NCBI GenBank assembly: GCA_964514395.1
Contig: CAZEQK010000013.1
Span: 1-64,000, forward strand
Direction: 5' to 3'
DNA length: 64,000 nt
Origin: CAZEQK01 sp964514395
Lineage (GTDB): Bacteria > Bacillota > Bacilli > Tepidibacillales > Tepidibacillaceae
Shown: positions 1-8,991 of the stretch, piece after piece
How the letters are laid out: every line of letters begins with the position of its first letter
How positions within the stretch are numbered: position 1 is the stretch's first letter
The notes under the pieces: model-generated
What the model was told of the DNA's origin: nothing
Database searches by the model: none
Seen by the model: the letters and a program-made list of their open reading frames with translations, nothing else
Position numbers and translations under genes: made by a program

Positions 1-747
1 TATATTATCAGTTGCTCCTGCTAGTAAAGCTCTTTCAACCAAATTCTCACTCATTGTCTGTAAATCGAACTTTTCTCTTTTAAACCTATTCAACATTGAC
101 GCAATCTCTTCATCAGAAAAAAGACTGAAAAAACCGTCACTACATAGTAAAAATAAATCATTAAAATGATATTTTCCTCGTTTCATAATTATTTCAATAT
201 CAGCTTCCACTCCTAAGCATTGTAGCAATACGTTTCGCTGAGGATGAACTCTAGCCTCTTCCTTTGTCAGTCGACCCTGCTTCACTTGAACTCCTACAAA
301 AGATTGATCCTCCGTTAACTGTTTCAGCATTGTATCCAATTGGTAGATTCGACTATCCCCTATATGGAGTATTAGATACTCTTTATTTAGCATCAAAATC
401 AAGGAGAGAGTTGTCCCTGTTTTTATCCCATACTCTTTTCCCAAACCTATTAGTTCTAAATTGATAAGCTCCAACAGCTGAACTAATTCGTCAGTTATAT
501 GATTGGTGGGATTTTTCCGCTTCAAAAGATAATCGATTCTCTCATCCCACCATTCCTTTACTCTTTCAATTGCAATTTTACTTGCTTGCTCACCGGCTTG
601 ATATCCTCCCATGCCATCAGCAATCATTGCTAATATAATCTCATTATTATTTTTTTCCTTACCAATCCTTATAAAAGCAGCATCCTCGTTTACCTTTTTA
701 ATGTTTCCAGTATGACTTGTAATTCCAAACTCCCAATTCCCACTCAC
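1..747 (-). CDS. PP2C-family Ser/Thr protein phosphatase, C-terminus outside the window
   Basis: About 249 codons are present and the reading frame runs off position 1. The N-terminal NEDA motif (residues 20-23), ADGMGG (about 41-46), HIGDSR (about 145) and CSDG (about 205) are the metal-binding motifs of PP2C/Stp phosphatases. The frame leaves the window at ATDNI, where the last metal-binding Asp of the family sits. The start is the GTG at 747, which overlaps the stop of the FHA gene upstream (GTGA overlap) and follows a GAGGT site, so the two are probably translationally coupled. The gene is distinct from the prpC homologue at 15.2-15.9 kb. Its place at the end of the Tad operon suggests that it reverses phosphorylation read by the FHA protein; that role is inferred. 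Confidence 0.9.
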   Translation of the reverse strand, partial: MSGNWEFGITSHTGNIKKVNEDAAFIRIGKEKNNNEIILAMIADGMGGYQAGEQASKIAIERVKEWWDERIDYLLKRKNPTNHITDELVQLLELINLELIGLGKEYGIKTGTTLSLILMLNKEYLILHIGDSRIYQLDTMLKQLTEDQSFVGVQVKQGRLTKEEARVHPQRNVLLQCLGVEADIEIIMKRGKYHFNDLFLLCSDGFFSLFSDEEIASMLNRFKREKFDLQTMSENLVERALLAGATDNI

Positions 748-2117
748 TGGTTATACCTCAGCGTAAAGGTACATAATCTCTTTGCAATCTGAAGCTTATC
801 ATTATGCTTCACGACATAAGCTTTGTTTGGAATTAATTTTTCTTCGTTTAGATAGGTGCCATTTCTCGAGCCTAAATCCTTCACGGCGTAACCATTCTCT
901 ATTTGCAGAATCTCAAGGTGAACTCTTGAAATATTTATATCATCTATAAGATAGTTGACAGATGATGCATTTCTACCAATGATAAAGCTATCGCCTTTTA
1001 TCTCTATTTTTTCTACTCTATTATTGTTTTCTATTTCTATATAAGCTTTTAATTGTTGATCATTCCCACTACTCTGATTTAGAACAACCGTATCGTTAGA
1101 TGTAGATAGCATTGTCGTATGATTAGGTAGATTTTGATAGTAATCTCCAACTGCTATTTTTTCAACATCAAATGATGCCTTATTAAATATTTTTGGCTCA
1201 ATATCGCTTTTTTCAATTCCCACGATATCTTTTTCATATCGTCTACTCATCCATTTTATTTTCAATAGTATAAAAACAAGATCTCCAAATAAAATAGTAA
1301 ATCCTATACTAAGATAGAGCATACCTTCACTAGGATACGCAAGATATCCCCGCCAGATCATGGCTATTATCAAAAAGGCTAAAGCAAGCACGATGACTTT
1401 AGTTTTTGGTTCTATTTCCTTAGGATTACTTATTTCCTCTTTCTTATTTATTACTAAATGACTTTGAAGCGGCTCTCTTTCTTCTTTCTTTTTAATAATC
1501 TTATTATTAATAGGCTCATGAATAGACTTATGCTCACTCTTTACCATTTGCTCTACTATTTTTCTCTTTAATTCTGCGATACTATCACTTTTCTTACTAA
1601 AGAGACCAATTAATTGTTTTAGTGTATTATCTTCAATATGATTGATGTAACCAATTAAATTTGTAGCTAAGTATTTTATTTCATCCCCTATTTGAGGTTT
1701 ATTAGGAATTGTAATAAGGGGAAGATAGGTAAGACTAATTTCATTTATACTATCACCGAGGTATATTAAGCTCTCATGAAGAATATATTTTTCCTCATTA
1801 AGCAAATAATTGTTGCTTTTTTCAATAATCGTTATGATTTTTAATAATAATTGATAATATTCTTCCATTGTTAATTTTTTAGTTTGAAGTACATTTGTTA
1901 AGACTCTTTTAGCATCTAGACGATACCACAATTTTATTTTATAATCCTGTTCCTCCACTAAGATAGGTAGTACATGGGGAACATTAGTCGATTGGAACAT
2001 TTTCATTTCTATTTCCGATAACTCCTGACTACTTAGACCATCTGCTTTATTAATTACGAGATAATTCCCATTTTGTTGGTCATAATCAAATTGAAGTCCA
2101 TATATGCGATGATTCAT
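744..2117 (-). CDS. FHA-domain membrane protein of the Tad pilus locus
   Basis: The protein has a soluble N-terminal part of about 200 residues, a charged linker, two predicted membrane segments around residues 240-290, and a C-terminal forkhead-associated domain (GRNASSVNYLIDD, ISRVHLE, LGSRNGTYLN). FHA domains bind phosphothreonine. The N-terminal part resembles regions found on other FHA proteins of Firmicute Tad loci (possibly the family called DUF6382), but this is from memory and not verified. The frame is open to an ATG at 2135, but the ATG at 2117 has an AAAGGA site nine bases before it and is preferred. It follows the prepilin peptidase after about 120 bases and overlaps the PP2C gene. 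The expected role is signalling or assembly control of the pilus; this is inferred. Confidence 0.85.
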   Translation of the reverse strand: MNHRIYGLQFDYDQQNGNYLVINKADGLSSQELSEIEMKMFQSTNVPHVLPILVEEQDYKIKLWYRLDAKRVLTNVLQTKKLTMEEYYQLLLKIITIIEKSNNYLLNEEKYILHESLIYLGDSINEISLTYLPLITIPNKPQIGDEIKYLATNLIGYINHIEDNTLKQLIGLFSKKSDSIAELKRKIVEQMVKSEHKSIHEPINNKIIKKKEEREPLQSHLVINKKEEISNPKEIEPKTKVIVLALAFLIIAMIWRGYLAYPSEGMLYLSIGFTILFGDLVFILLKIKWMSRRYEKDIVGIEKSDIEPKIFNKASFDVEKIAVGDYYQNLPNHTTMLSTSNDTVVLNQSSGNDQQLKAYIEIENNNRVEKIEIKGDSFIIGRNASSVNYLIDDINISRVHLEILQIENGYAVKDLGSRNGTYLNEEKLIPNKAYVVKHNDKLQIAKRLCTFTLRYNQ

Positions 2118-2182
2118 TTTTACCATTCCTTTCATAGTGAAACTTCATTCAGACGGGCTACCTGAATCTTAGTTGAACTTAT

Positions 2183-2205
2183 GGAGCTTAGCTCCGCTTT
2201 TTTTT
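2183..2205 (+). terminator. Small hairpin plus T-run, plus-strand orientation
   Basis: A 5-bp GGAGC/GCTCC stem with a 3-base loop is followed by a T-rich run on the plus strand. No plus-strand gene ends here. On the minus strand, in which the Tad operon is read, the T-run would precede the stem, so it would not terminate the operon. It may block antisense transcription, or the hairpin may be part of the untranslated region before the FHA gene. Confidence 0.3.
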
Positions 2206-2238
2206 GAAAGAAAATATTAGCGGCGGTTTGCTATCGGG

Positions 2239-2751
2239 CTAGTGAAAATAAAAATATGCAGTAATCACACCTGGGATAACCGCATACATAAACGGAAACC
2301 TATAGCTACCATTATCTTTATAATCTTTAATGGATTGAAGTTGATGGAGAAAGATAATTCCAAATAAATGATAAAGAACATGCACCATTCGCTGAGTAAA
2401 CTCTTTTTTATATAATAAAATTAACAATCCTATCATTCCTCCATACAAAATCGAGTAGACAAGACTATTAATTACAAAGCTCATTCCTGTTAATGCCCCA
2501 ATAGCAGCAAATAATTTAACATCTCCTCCTCCAATTGCACCAAAAAGATATAAAATGATTAATAAGAAGAAGCCTATGGAAAGACCCTTTAAAGAGAATA
2601 TTAATCCTGTCGTACCATGAATTATCAAATGATAGGATATACCAATCAAGACCCCGCCTATTGTGAGATAATTAGGTATTCTACCATATTTAGAATCCAT
2701 ATACATAGCTGGTATAAGAATGATAACTAATAGTATAAAATATCCTTCCAT
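2239..2751 (-). CDS. tadV: Prepilin peptidase, TadV/CpaA type (A24 family)
   Basis: A 170-residue, highly hydrophobic protein with the two aspartates of GxGD prepilin peptidases: D19 in MDSKYGRIPN near the N-terminus and D77 in IGGGDVKLF. It lacks the N-terminal methylase domain of PilD/ComC enzymes, as expected for TadV/CpaA. It should cleave the leader peptides of the Flp-like pilin and the TadE-like pseudopilin encoded in the same operon. It is an integral membrane protein with about six segments. It lies 14 bases after the TadG-like gene and upstream of the FHA gene. Confidence 0.9.
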   Translation of the reverse strand: MEGYFILLVIILIPAMYMDSKYGRIPNYLTIGGVLIGISYHLIIHGTTGLIFSLKGLSIGFFLLIILYLFGAIGGGDVKLFAAIGALTGMSFVINSLVYSILYGGMIGLLILLYKKEFTQRMVHVLYHLFGIIFLHQLQSIKDYKDNGSYRFPFMYAVIPGVITAYFYFH

Positions 2752-2765
2752 GAAACAATTCCTTT

Positions 2766-4949
2766 CTAATAAGACATCGCTGCTCTTTTTATAATCTGAT
2801 AACGCTTAGGCAAGAACATAAACTTGATGGAAGTAGTTACCTTCCCTTCAACATATGTAGGAATATGGCTTAAATCTAAATTGGTATTTAAGCTTATAAT
2901 AGTTTGAATTCGTGATAGTTTTCCACCCATTCCAGGATGGAATAAAAATAACAGTCGGAGATAATCTTTATAGGTAACAGATATTGGAACAAACTTAGAT
3001 AATTTTTTATTGTTACCTGTTTCAAAAAGTTCTAGCATATCTTTAACAGATTTTGTAATTCCGTATAAAATGGCACCTATCGCAATAGCGATTGGATGAG
3101 TAAGTGCTCTCACCTCAGGATCAGTAAATCCCTCTAAGGTATTAATCCCCATTCTAATTAAAAAAATATCCCGAAATACACTAGAAATGTTTCCACTAGG
3201 TACATCTGAACCATAAATAACATATTCTACTTCCTGACTATGTATATCTAACATATCTAGTAAATGATCTTTATTTATGCTTTTATTATTGCTGTCTACA
3301 TTTTTAGTCGTATCCTTTAACTGTTTTATTTTATCCTTAACATTTTTCATTTCCATAATATTTGTTGGGTCAAATGATTGAAACTTATCAAATACATATT
3401 CGTTTACATAAAGTTCATCTCTAACATTAACAAGAGCAGTAGCTAAATCAGAAAATAGCGAACTTATTTTTTTAATTGGATTTTTCTCATCTAAATTATT
3501 ATTTTCAACACTTTGATTGAATTCTTTATTTAATGTGTCATATTCTTTATATAATTCTTTCGCTTTATCGTATTCGTCCACTTTATTTTTCGCTTTTTTG
3601 ATACTATCAAAAATCCCCATAATATCTTTATAAGAGGCTTCTTTTTTAATATCTTTGTTTTGATATTCTTTTCTTTCATTATTTGCTTTTTCTATTTTCT
3701 TTTCCTCATTGCTATAAAGTACTTTACTATCATTTTCAATAGATAGATAATTATCTTTAACTTGATTTATCCTATTTTTCTTTATTAATACTTGATTTAC
3801 GATCCGATTTGAATCATCACCATTTTGACTTAGTACATTTACCACATATGTTTTCATGGATGAAATTTGTTGTCTAAGTTCTATAGATAAGTCCATTTGA
3901 TTCGCTATATTTTTTTCAAATCTATCGAAAAAAGCTGGTTCTAATAACAATCCTTCTCCCTTTAGAAGGGCATTGTCGTTTGAATCATCATTTAATTTAA
4001 TGTTATTTGTCTTACTAATTTCATTGCGAATTTTATCATTTATCTCACGTGCACTTGTAATATTTCGTGTTGCCTGTGCTAAAAACCCAGCTAAATCACT
4101 TTGGGAATAAGATTGCAAATGGTTCATTTTCTTCATCACTTCATTTTTGAAATGATCAATCGATTCCTGTAGTTCTTTTTTTTCCTTTTTTAAATTATCT
4201 TTTTCCTCTTCTGTTAAATCCTCATCAATAACTATTTGTTTCAATCTTCGCTTATCCTTTAAATACCCATTGTAGCCTGATGTAAAATAAGTAATAGAAT
4301 CTAAACTTATTTTTTTAATAATTGTATTGGCTTTGTCCATCTTTTCTTTTGCAACTAGAATATTCTTTTCCCTTGAATCATATAGATTGGATACATCATC
4401 TAATGAATCTGTAATTTCAGAGCCTTTTTTCAATGAAGAAGTAAGATTTGATAAGTTAGAAAATTTCTCAGTCATATCTAAAGTGAAATTAACAGGTGCT
4501 TTATATTTCATCTCCTCGAGAATTTGACGTTTAAAAATTTGATGATTCCATAAACCAAAAGTCACTGGAGAATAATCGTCATTCTGAAAGTTGTTAGAAG
4601 CTTCACTATTTGTAGTATCCCCTTGATAATCTACTGATGCATTTTCAATTTTTGTTTCAAAAGAATGAAAGGATCCAGGAGAATTCTCTAAATTTTTTTT
4701 TAGGGCTTCTTTAAATATTTTTTCTACTTCCTCTTCTTGTAATCCATATAAACCATATGATCTTAAATCAATATCATAGGCAGAAAGAACGGATCTTACA
4801 GCTGCCCTTATCGTATTATCAGTTTCTTTTTTGGCAATCATAACTCTTGCATAATCGATTAAAACTGCATTGAAAAAGAAAATGCCTGCCGTAATAATGA
4901 TCAAATAAATTGATACAGAGCCTTTATCAGCATAAAGGAATTTTCTCAC
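2766..4949 (-). CDS. Large membrane-anchored TadG/TadE-like pilus locus protein
   Basis: A 727-residue protein with a single hydrophobic segment at about residues 12-33 after a short DKGS-containing N-terminus. A long, strongly charged and mostly helical region follows (about 200-560), rich in Lys, Glu and Asn and probably coiled coil, and then a mixed C-terminal region. The N-terminus and the RAAVRSVLSAYD-type segment after the anchor match TadG-like proteins of Gram-positive Tad loci (probably the family DUF5702; from memory). It has no pilin-type E at +5. The start at 4949 has only a modest ribosome site. It sits between the TadE-like gene and the prepilin peptidase. Its likely place is the outer face of the membrane as an assembly or minor component of the pilus; no enzymatic motif was seen. 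Confidence 0.75.
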   Translation of the reverse strand: MRKFLYADKGSVSIYLIIITAGIFFFNAVLIDYARVMIAKKETDNTIRAAVRSVLSAYDIDLRSYGLYGLQEEEVEKIFKEALKKNLENSPGSFHSFETKIENASVDYQGDTTNSEASNNFQNDDYSPVTFGLWNHQIFKRQILEEMKYKAPVNFTLDMTEKFSNLSNLTSSLKKGSEITDSLDDVSNLYDSREKNILVAKEKMDKANTIIKKISLDSITYFTSGYNGYLKDKRRLKQIVIDEDLTEEEKDNLKKEKKELQESIDHFKNEVMKKMNHLQSYSQSDLAGFLAQATRNITSAREINDKIRNEISKTNNIKLNDDSNDNALLKGEGLLLEPAFFDRFEKNIANQMDLSIELRQQISSMKTYVVNVLSQNGDDSNRIVNQVLIKKNRINQVKDNYLSIENDSKVLYSNEEKKIEKANNERKEYQNKDIKKEASYKDIMGIFDSIKKAKNKVDEYDKAKELYKEYDTLNKEFNQSVENNNLDEKNPIKKISSLFSDLATALVNVRDELYVNEYVFDKFQSFDPTNIMEMKNVKDKIKQLKDTTKNVDSNNKSINKDHLLDMLDIHSQEVEYVIYGSDVPSGNISSVFRDIFLIRMGINTLEGFTDPEVRALTHPIAIAIGAILYGITKSVKDMLELFETGNNKKLSKFVPISVTYKDYLRLLFLFHPGMGGKLSRIQTIISLNTNLDLSHIPTYVEGKVTTSIKFMFLPKRYQIIKRAAMSY

Positions 4950-4990
4950 AAAAAAAACCTCTCTTTTAACCTAAATTTGGATAGCTCATT

Positions 4991-5689
4991 TTATTTCTTC
5001 TTTCGTTTAAAAAAATCTTTCAAATTACGGCTTCCTAGTATGCTATGAGCATAATTCCCAAGTATATCGATATTGCGTATAAACTCAACAGGATCTGTAA
5101 TATCCACGGATGCACGAGCACTCACTCTCTCACCAAAAATACGACTAACAAATAAGGGGAGGTTAATTGGAGTCTCTAATGTGACGGTTATACTACTTGA
5201 TGTGAGGTGATGGGAGTATTCAATTTCTCCTGTCAAATTTTCTGGTAATGTTGAAGCGATGAAAGCCATCTTTTTCATTGGTAATGATAGCTTATTCATC
5301 TCATTTGGTGAGTTTTTAGATGGAAGTACATAAACAGATTTATTCATGGGTTCTTGATTGTTAGCTATGATATCCATAACATTATTACTTGTTAATCGCC
5401 AATATAAGTCATCATATTCATTGGATTTTAGTTCTCCAGTTATGGGATCCTTGTGGCTATTACTCCAATTGAATGCCACTTTCTCAGCAGCATCTGATGC
5501 CATATAGTAGAGTGATACCTTTTGATAGAGATAAATACTTACAAAAATCAAGAAAACTAATAGGAGAAAAATAATAGGGAAAAGAAGGGAAGCTTCAATA
5601 GTAAAACTTCCCTGTTCATGCTTTTCTCCTTTTTTATGTAGAATAGTTGAATAAAGCATCTTCTTCACCATCTTATTTTTAGTAACCAC
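4991..5689 (-). CDS. TadE-like pseudopilin
   Basis: A 232-residue protein with a prepilin-type N-terminus: QGSFTIEAS, with a likely cleavage after G27 that leaves a Glu at position +5 (E32), followed by a long hydrophobic helix. The rest is an exported domain of about 180 residues. These are the features of TadE/TadF minor pilins, substrates of the prepilin peptidase at 2.2-2.75 kb. The leader before the cleavage site is long and basic (26 residues), so a later start (M7 or M11) is possible. It lies between the small Flp-like gene and the TadG-like gene. Confidence 0.85.
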   Translation of the reverse strand: MVTKNKMVKKMLYSTILHKKGEKHEQGSFTIEASLLFPIIFLLLVFLIFVSIYLYQKVSLYYMASDAAEKVAFNWSNSHKDPITGELKSNEYDDLYWRLTSNNVMDIIANNQEPMNKSVYVLPSKNSPNEMNKLSLPMKKMAFIASTLPENLTGEIEYSHHLTSSSITVTLETPINLPLFVSRIFGERVSARASVDITDPVEFIRNIDILGNYAHSILGSRNLKDFFKRKKK

Positions 5690-5729
5690 ATTTCATATTT
5701 TCTCTTATAAAGCATGATTTTTTAAAACT

Positions 5730-5930
5730 CTATGGTCTTTCAGCAGGGCTATCAAAACTGGGCAAATCAGTATTAATATTTTGATCCATTTTACCTAAAA
5801 GACTCTTTACCCATTTAATAATGTATTGCCTAAAAGCAAGGGCCACAGCAATGAGTACTGCAACTATTAATAAAATTTCTAAGGTTCCTAAACCCTCCTC
5901 ATCTCTCCACAAACCAATTAACCATCTCAT
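5730..5930 (-). CDS. Flp-like small pilin (probable major pilin)
   Basis: A 66-residue protein with the leader MRWLIGLWRDEEG, a probable cleavage after G13, Glu at +5 (E18) and a hydrophobic helix GTLEILLIVAVLIAVALAF. The mature form would be about 53 residues, in the range of Flp/Tad pilins. The C-terminus is short and ends SPAERP. It is placed between tadC and the TadE-like gene, and its short length makes it the best candidate for the major fibre subunit. Other Flp genes elsewhere in the genome cannot be excluded. Confidence 0.85.
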   Translation of the reverse strand: MRWLIGLWRDEEGLGTLEILLIVAVLIAVALAFRQYIIKWVKSLLGKMDQNINTDLPSFDSPAERP

Positions 5931-5947
5931 TTCATTACCTCCTTTTC

Positions 5948-6820
5948 TTAGTTATTCATGAACATAATAGCGGGGGCTGCAACAATGATCATTACTACAA
6001 GAAATATAAATACCATGGGAAAAACTAATTTAGATGATGCTTCTTCACCAATCGTCTTTACGATGGATTTTCTCTTTTCCCATAGGATATTTCCTAATTC
6101 CCTTAATGCAAGTATTAACTCACTACCTCCCCGTCGATAATTGAGTAAGACAGTTGTAGTAAAGATAGAGACCTCTTGTACTCCACAGCGATTATTAAAA
6201 TCTTCCATTACCTGCTGAAAGGGTCGATTGAATTTCAGTTCATGTACTGCAAATAATAACTCTTTATTTAAAGGACTATTCTCTAGATCTTTCATCATCT
6301 CAGCAGCCCGGATAAATGCTCCTTGCATGGTTTCTCCTGCATTGACTAATAAGGTTATTTTATTTAATAGCTCAGGAAGCTCTAATATGATTTGTTGCTC
6401 TCTTTTCTTTGTCTTCTTTTCTAACTGCTGTATTAGTCCATATCCAAGTATAGGTAAAAAAATAATTCCAAAGAAAAAGATTGTAAAATCCGCCTCATTG
6501 AATAGTGTTACACCCGTTATTAAAATCATAACGATATATAAAGTAGAGATAATCTGAGCAATAAACATTTTTGTATAAGCCAAGCCATTCTTAGGTTGAT
6601 ATAGCTTAATGATGCTATGGTGTATTCGTTCAATGATTGTATAGGATCGCTCGATTAAATATAATCTATCAATAATAAACAAAGAGATTGGTGCCATAAA
6701 AAGTAATTGAAAATCCAACTTATTTTCATTGATAAACTTTTTATATTTTCTGTCAGCAATCAACAAAATAAAAATAGCCACAGCGATTTCTACCACGAAC
6801 AGAAAAGACAAGACATACAT
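5948..6820 (-). CDS. tadC: Tad pilus inner-membrane platform protein TadC
   Basis: A 290-residue protein with membrane segments near the N-terminus, in the middle (about 90-130) and at the extreme C-terminus (FPMVFIFLVVMIIVAAPAI). A type II secretion F domain covers about residues 140-270 (ELPELLNKITLLVNAGET, FNNRCGVQEVSIFTTTVLL). With TadB it forms the membrane platform that the TadA ATPase acts on. The start follows an AAGGTG site. It begins four bases after tadB ends. Confidence 0.9.
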   Translation of the reverse strand: MYVLSFLFVVEIAVAIFILLIADRKYKKFINENKLDFQLLFMAPISLFIIDRLYLIERSYTIIERIHHSIIKLYQPKNGLAYTKMFIAQIISTLYIVMILITGVTLFNEADFTIFFFGIIFLPILGYGLIQQLEKKTKKREQQIILELPELLNKITLLVNAGETMQGAFIRAAEMMKDLENSPLNKELLFAVHELKFNRPFQQVMEDFNNRCGVQEVSIFTTTVLLNYRRGGSELILALRELGNILWEKRKSIVKTIGEEASSKLVFPMVFIFLVVMIIVAAPAIMFMNN

Positions 6821-6824
6821 TGGA

Positions 6825-7736
6825 TCACACCTTTATTTTCATAATCCGCTCACTTATGTATATGGCCATGATTAACATCATCAATGCTACCGTCATAATG
6901 AACGTGCCACCAGTTCTAAATTGATATAGAGATGCCATATAGTCTGGGGAGCTAAAACTAAGGAGTCCGACAATAATAAAAGGAGCGATATTCAAAATTC
7001 GTGATTCAAACTTTTTTTGAGCGATCATAACACCAATTTCCTGCTGAATATTTATTTTGTCACCAATGATGTTTGAGGTTTTTCTAATCATCTCATTTAT
7101 ATCTCCACCAGTTCGTTTGCTTATAATAAAAACGTCCGTAAAATTGCTAATATCATCTATGCCTGCGCGTTTACTAAAATGAATTAATGCTTCCTCAATG
7201 GTCTCGCCATTTTCTATTTTTCTGTTCATCATTTCTATTTCTTGGATGATATATGTTTGTGGATTAGGATAAAGCATTTTTAAATCCTTCACAATCTCAC
7301 GAAAAGCATTTTCGATTGATTTACCTACAGATACTGAAGAAGCCAAAGCATAAAGCATTTGTTTAAATTGCTTTGTTAATTCTTCCTTCCTCTTTGCTAT
7401 TAATTGCTTCACCCGAATACGTGGATAAAAAAGGGAACCAAAAGAGAGGAAAAAAGATATAAAAACATTTTGGTAAAAGATATATCCGATGACATATAGG
7501 ATTGTTCCTCCAATAATGATATAGAATAGTTTCTCCTTTATTGTCAGCTTGTAAATAGAATAATCAATAAAGGAAATTTCTATAGATTTTATATGTTTAG
7601 CAGAAGCATTTGCTTCTTTCTTATCATCATTTTTTGAAGAATTTTCACTTTTAGTCTTATGGATTTTTTTATCATAAATATAAAAGCCAAGTAATGTCAG
7701 CAATCCAATAAGGGCAGCTAGCAAGAAGATATCCAT
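6825..7736 (-). CDS. tadB: Tad pilus inner-membrane platform protein TadB
   Basis: The protein has an N-terminal membrane helix (MDIFLLAALIGLLTLLGFYI), a charged linker rich in Lys, Ser and Asn, two helices around 75-115, a type II secretion F domain (KQFKQMLYALASSVSVGKS, EEALIHFSKRAGIDDISNF, SKRTGGDINEMIRKT) and two C-terminal membrane helices. The ATG at 7736 is chosen over an in-frame TTG at 7754 because a GGAGGTG site lies directly before it. It is the partner of TadC and lies between tadA and tadC. Confidence 0.9.
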   Translation of the reverse strand: MDIFLLAALIGLLTLLGFYIYDKKIHKTKSENSSKNDDKKEANASAKHIKSIEISFIDYSIYKLTIKEKLFYIIIGGTILYVIGYIFYQNVFISFFLSFGSLFYPRIRVKQLIAKRKEELTKQFKQMLYALASSVSVGKSIENAFREIVKDLKMLYPNPQTYIIQEIEMMNRKIENGETIEEALIHFSKRAGIDDISNFTDVFIISKRTGGDINEMIRKTSNIIGDKINIQQEIGVMIAQKKFESRILNIAPFIIVGLLSFSSPDYMASLYQFRTGGTFIMTVALMMLIMAIYISERIMKIKV

Positions 7737-7767
7737 CCTACACCTCCAAGTCAAATAACATCATCGG

Positions 7768-8991
7768 TTAACTAATCCCAGCCATTTTTAATTTGATTGT
7801 ATGATGAAGTTGATTCCCAGTTGCTTTTAGTTCTCCTATTATTTCGCCATTTTCGTTTTCTCCCTCTTCAACAAATTCAAATAGCTTATTTAGAACGATT
7901 TCCCCATCTCTTTCACCTAATATTTCACTAATCTCTGTTACTCTTCGCGTTTTGTCTCTTAACCTTGAAAGATGGATCATAATATCGATAGCTGAACCTA
8001 TTTGCTTTCTAATCACACCCACTGGCAAATTTGCCCCTGTTAGTACCATAGTTTCTATACGACTCAGCATATCCTTTGTTGAGTTAGCATGACCTGTGGA
8101 TAAAGAACCATCATGTCCAGTATTCATTGCTTGAAGCATGTCTAATGCTTCTGAACCACGTACCTCTCCAACAATAATTCGATTTGGTCTCATTCTTAGT
8201 GAGGTTTTAATCAAATCCTTAATTGAAATTTCTCCCTTGCCTTCGGTATTCGCATTTCTTATTTCTAAACTAACCAAATTAGGTATACTCTTTATTTGAA
8301 GCTCTGCTGAATCCTCTATGGTAACAACTCTTTCATCGCTAGGAATAAAATTGGAGAGTACGTTAAGAAATGTAGTCTTTCCTGAACCGGTTCCTCCACC
8401 AATAAAAATATTATATTTGGCAACTACCATTTTTTTTAATAAAACAGATACCTCTTTATTTATCGATTTTTTAGCCACTAAATCGTCTATCGATAAAGGC
8501 TTTTCGGGGAATTTACGAATCGTCATCGTTGGTCCCTTCAATGCGATAGGTGGTAGGACTACATTGACACGAGAACCATCCTTCAACCTAGCATCGACAA
8601 TAGGAGAAAATTCATTTACTCTTCTATTTACTTGTCCTACTATTTGTTGAATGATATCCTCTAGCTTTTGTTGATTTTCAAATTTAATCGGTTCTTGATA
8701 TACTCTACCATGCTTCTCAATAAATATTTCATCATAGCTATTAATCATAATTTCCGTGACATCCTGATCATCAATTAAAGGTTGTAAAATATCATAGCCT
8801 CTAAAAGAATCATAAATTCGATTAATAACCATTAATTTCTGTTTGGCATTGAGAAAATAGTGATTCTTAGAATAATCAAGAACTCTCTCCTCTATATACT
8901 GCCTCAAATCCTCATCGGACAATGAACTTGATAAATCTATACTCTTTTGAATACTATCCTTTAATTGATAGATTGCTTCATCACTTATCAT
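7768..8991 (-). CDS. tadA: Tad pilus assembly ATPase TadA/CpaF
   Basis: A 407-residue secretion ATPase of the type II/IV superfamily. Walker A is GGGTGSGKTTFLN at about residues 196-208, followed by the Asp box (VTIEDSAELQ), the RMRPNRIIVGEVRG segment with Walker B, and the His box (STGHANS). These are all the motifs expected of a working CpaF/TadA motor, which powers pilus extension and perhaps retraction. The N-terminal about 150 residues carry the usual RVNVVLPP-type segment. The start ATG overlaps the tadZ stop (ATGA), which points to coupled translation. Confidence 0.95.
   Translation of the reverse strand: MISDEAIYQLKDSIQKSIDLSSSLSDEDLRQYIEERVLDYSKNHYFLNAKQKLMVINRIYDSFRGYDILQPLIDDQDVTEIMINSYDEIFIEKHGRVYQEPIKFENQQKLEDIIQQIVGQVNRRVNEFSPIVDARLKDGSRVNVVLPPIALKGPTMTIRKFPEKPLSIDDLVAKKSINKEVSVLLKKMVVAKYNIFIGGGTGSGKTTFLNVLSNFIPSDERVVTIEDSAELQIKSIPNLVSLEIRNANTEGKGEISIKDLIKTSLRMRPNRIIVGEVRGSEALDMLQAMNTGHDGSLSTGHANSTKDMLSRIETMVLTGANLPVGVIRKQIGSAIDIMIHLSRLRDKTRRVTEISEILGERDGEIVLNKLFEFVEEGENENGEIIGELKATGNQLHHTIKLKMAGIS

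Noticed and set aside
6228..6557. A 109-codon plus-strand frame inside tadC
   Set aside because: Antisense to tadC with no ribosome site and low-complexity hydrophobic content.
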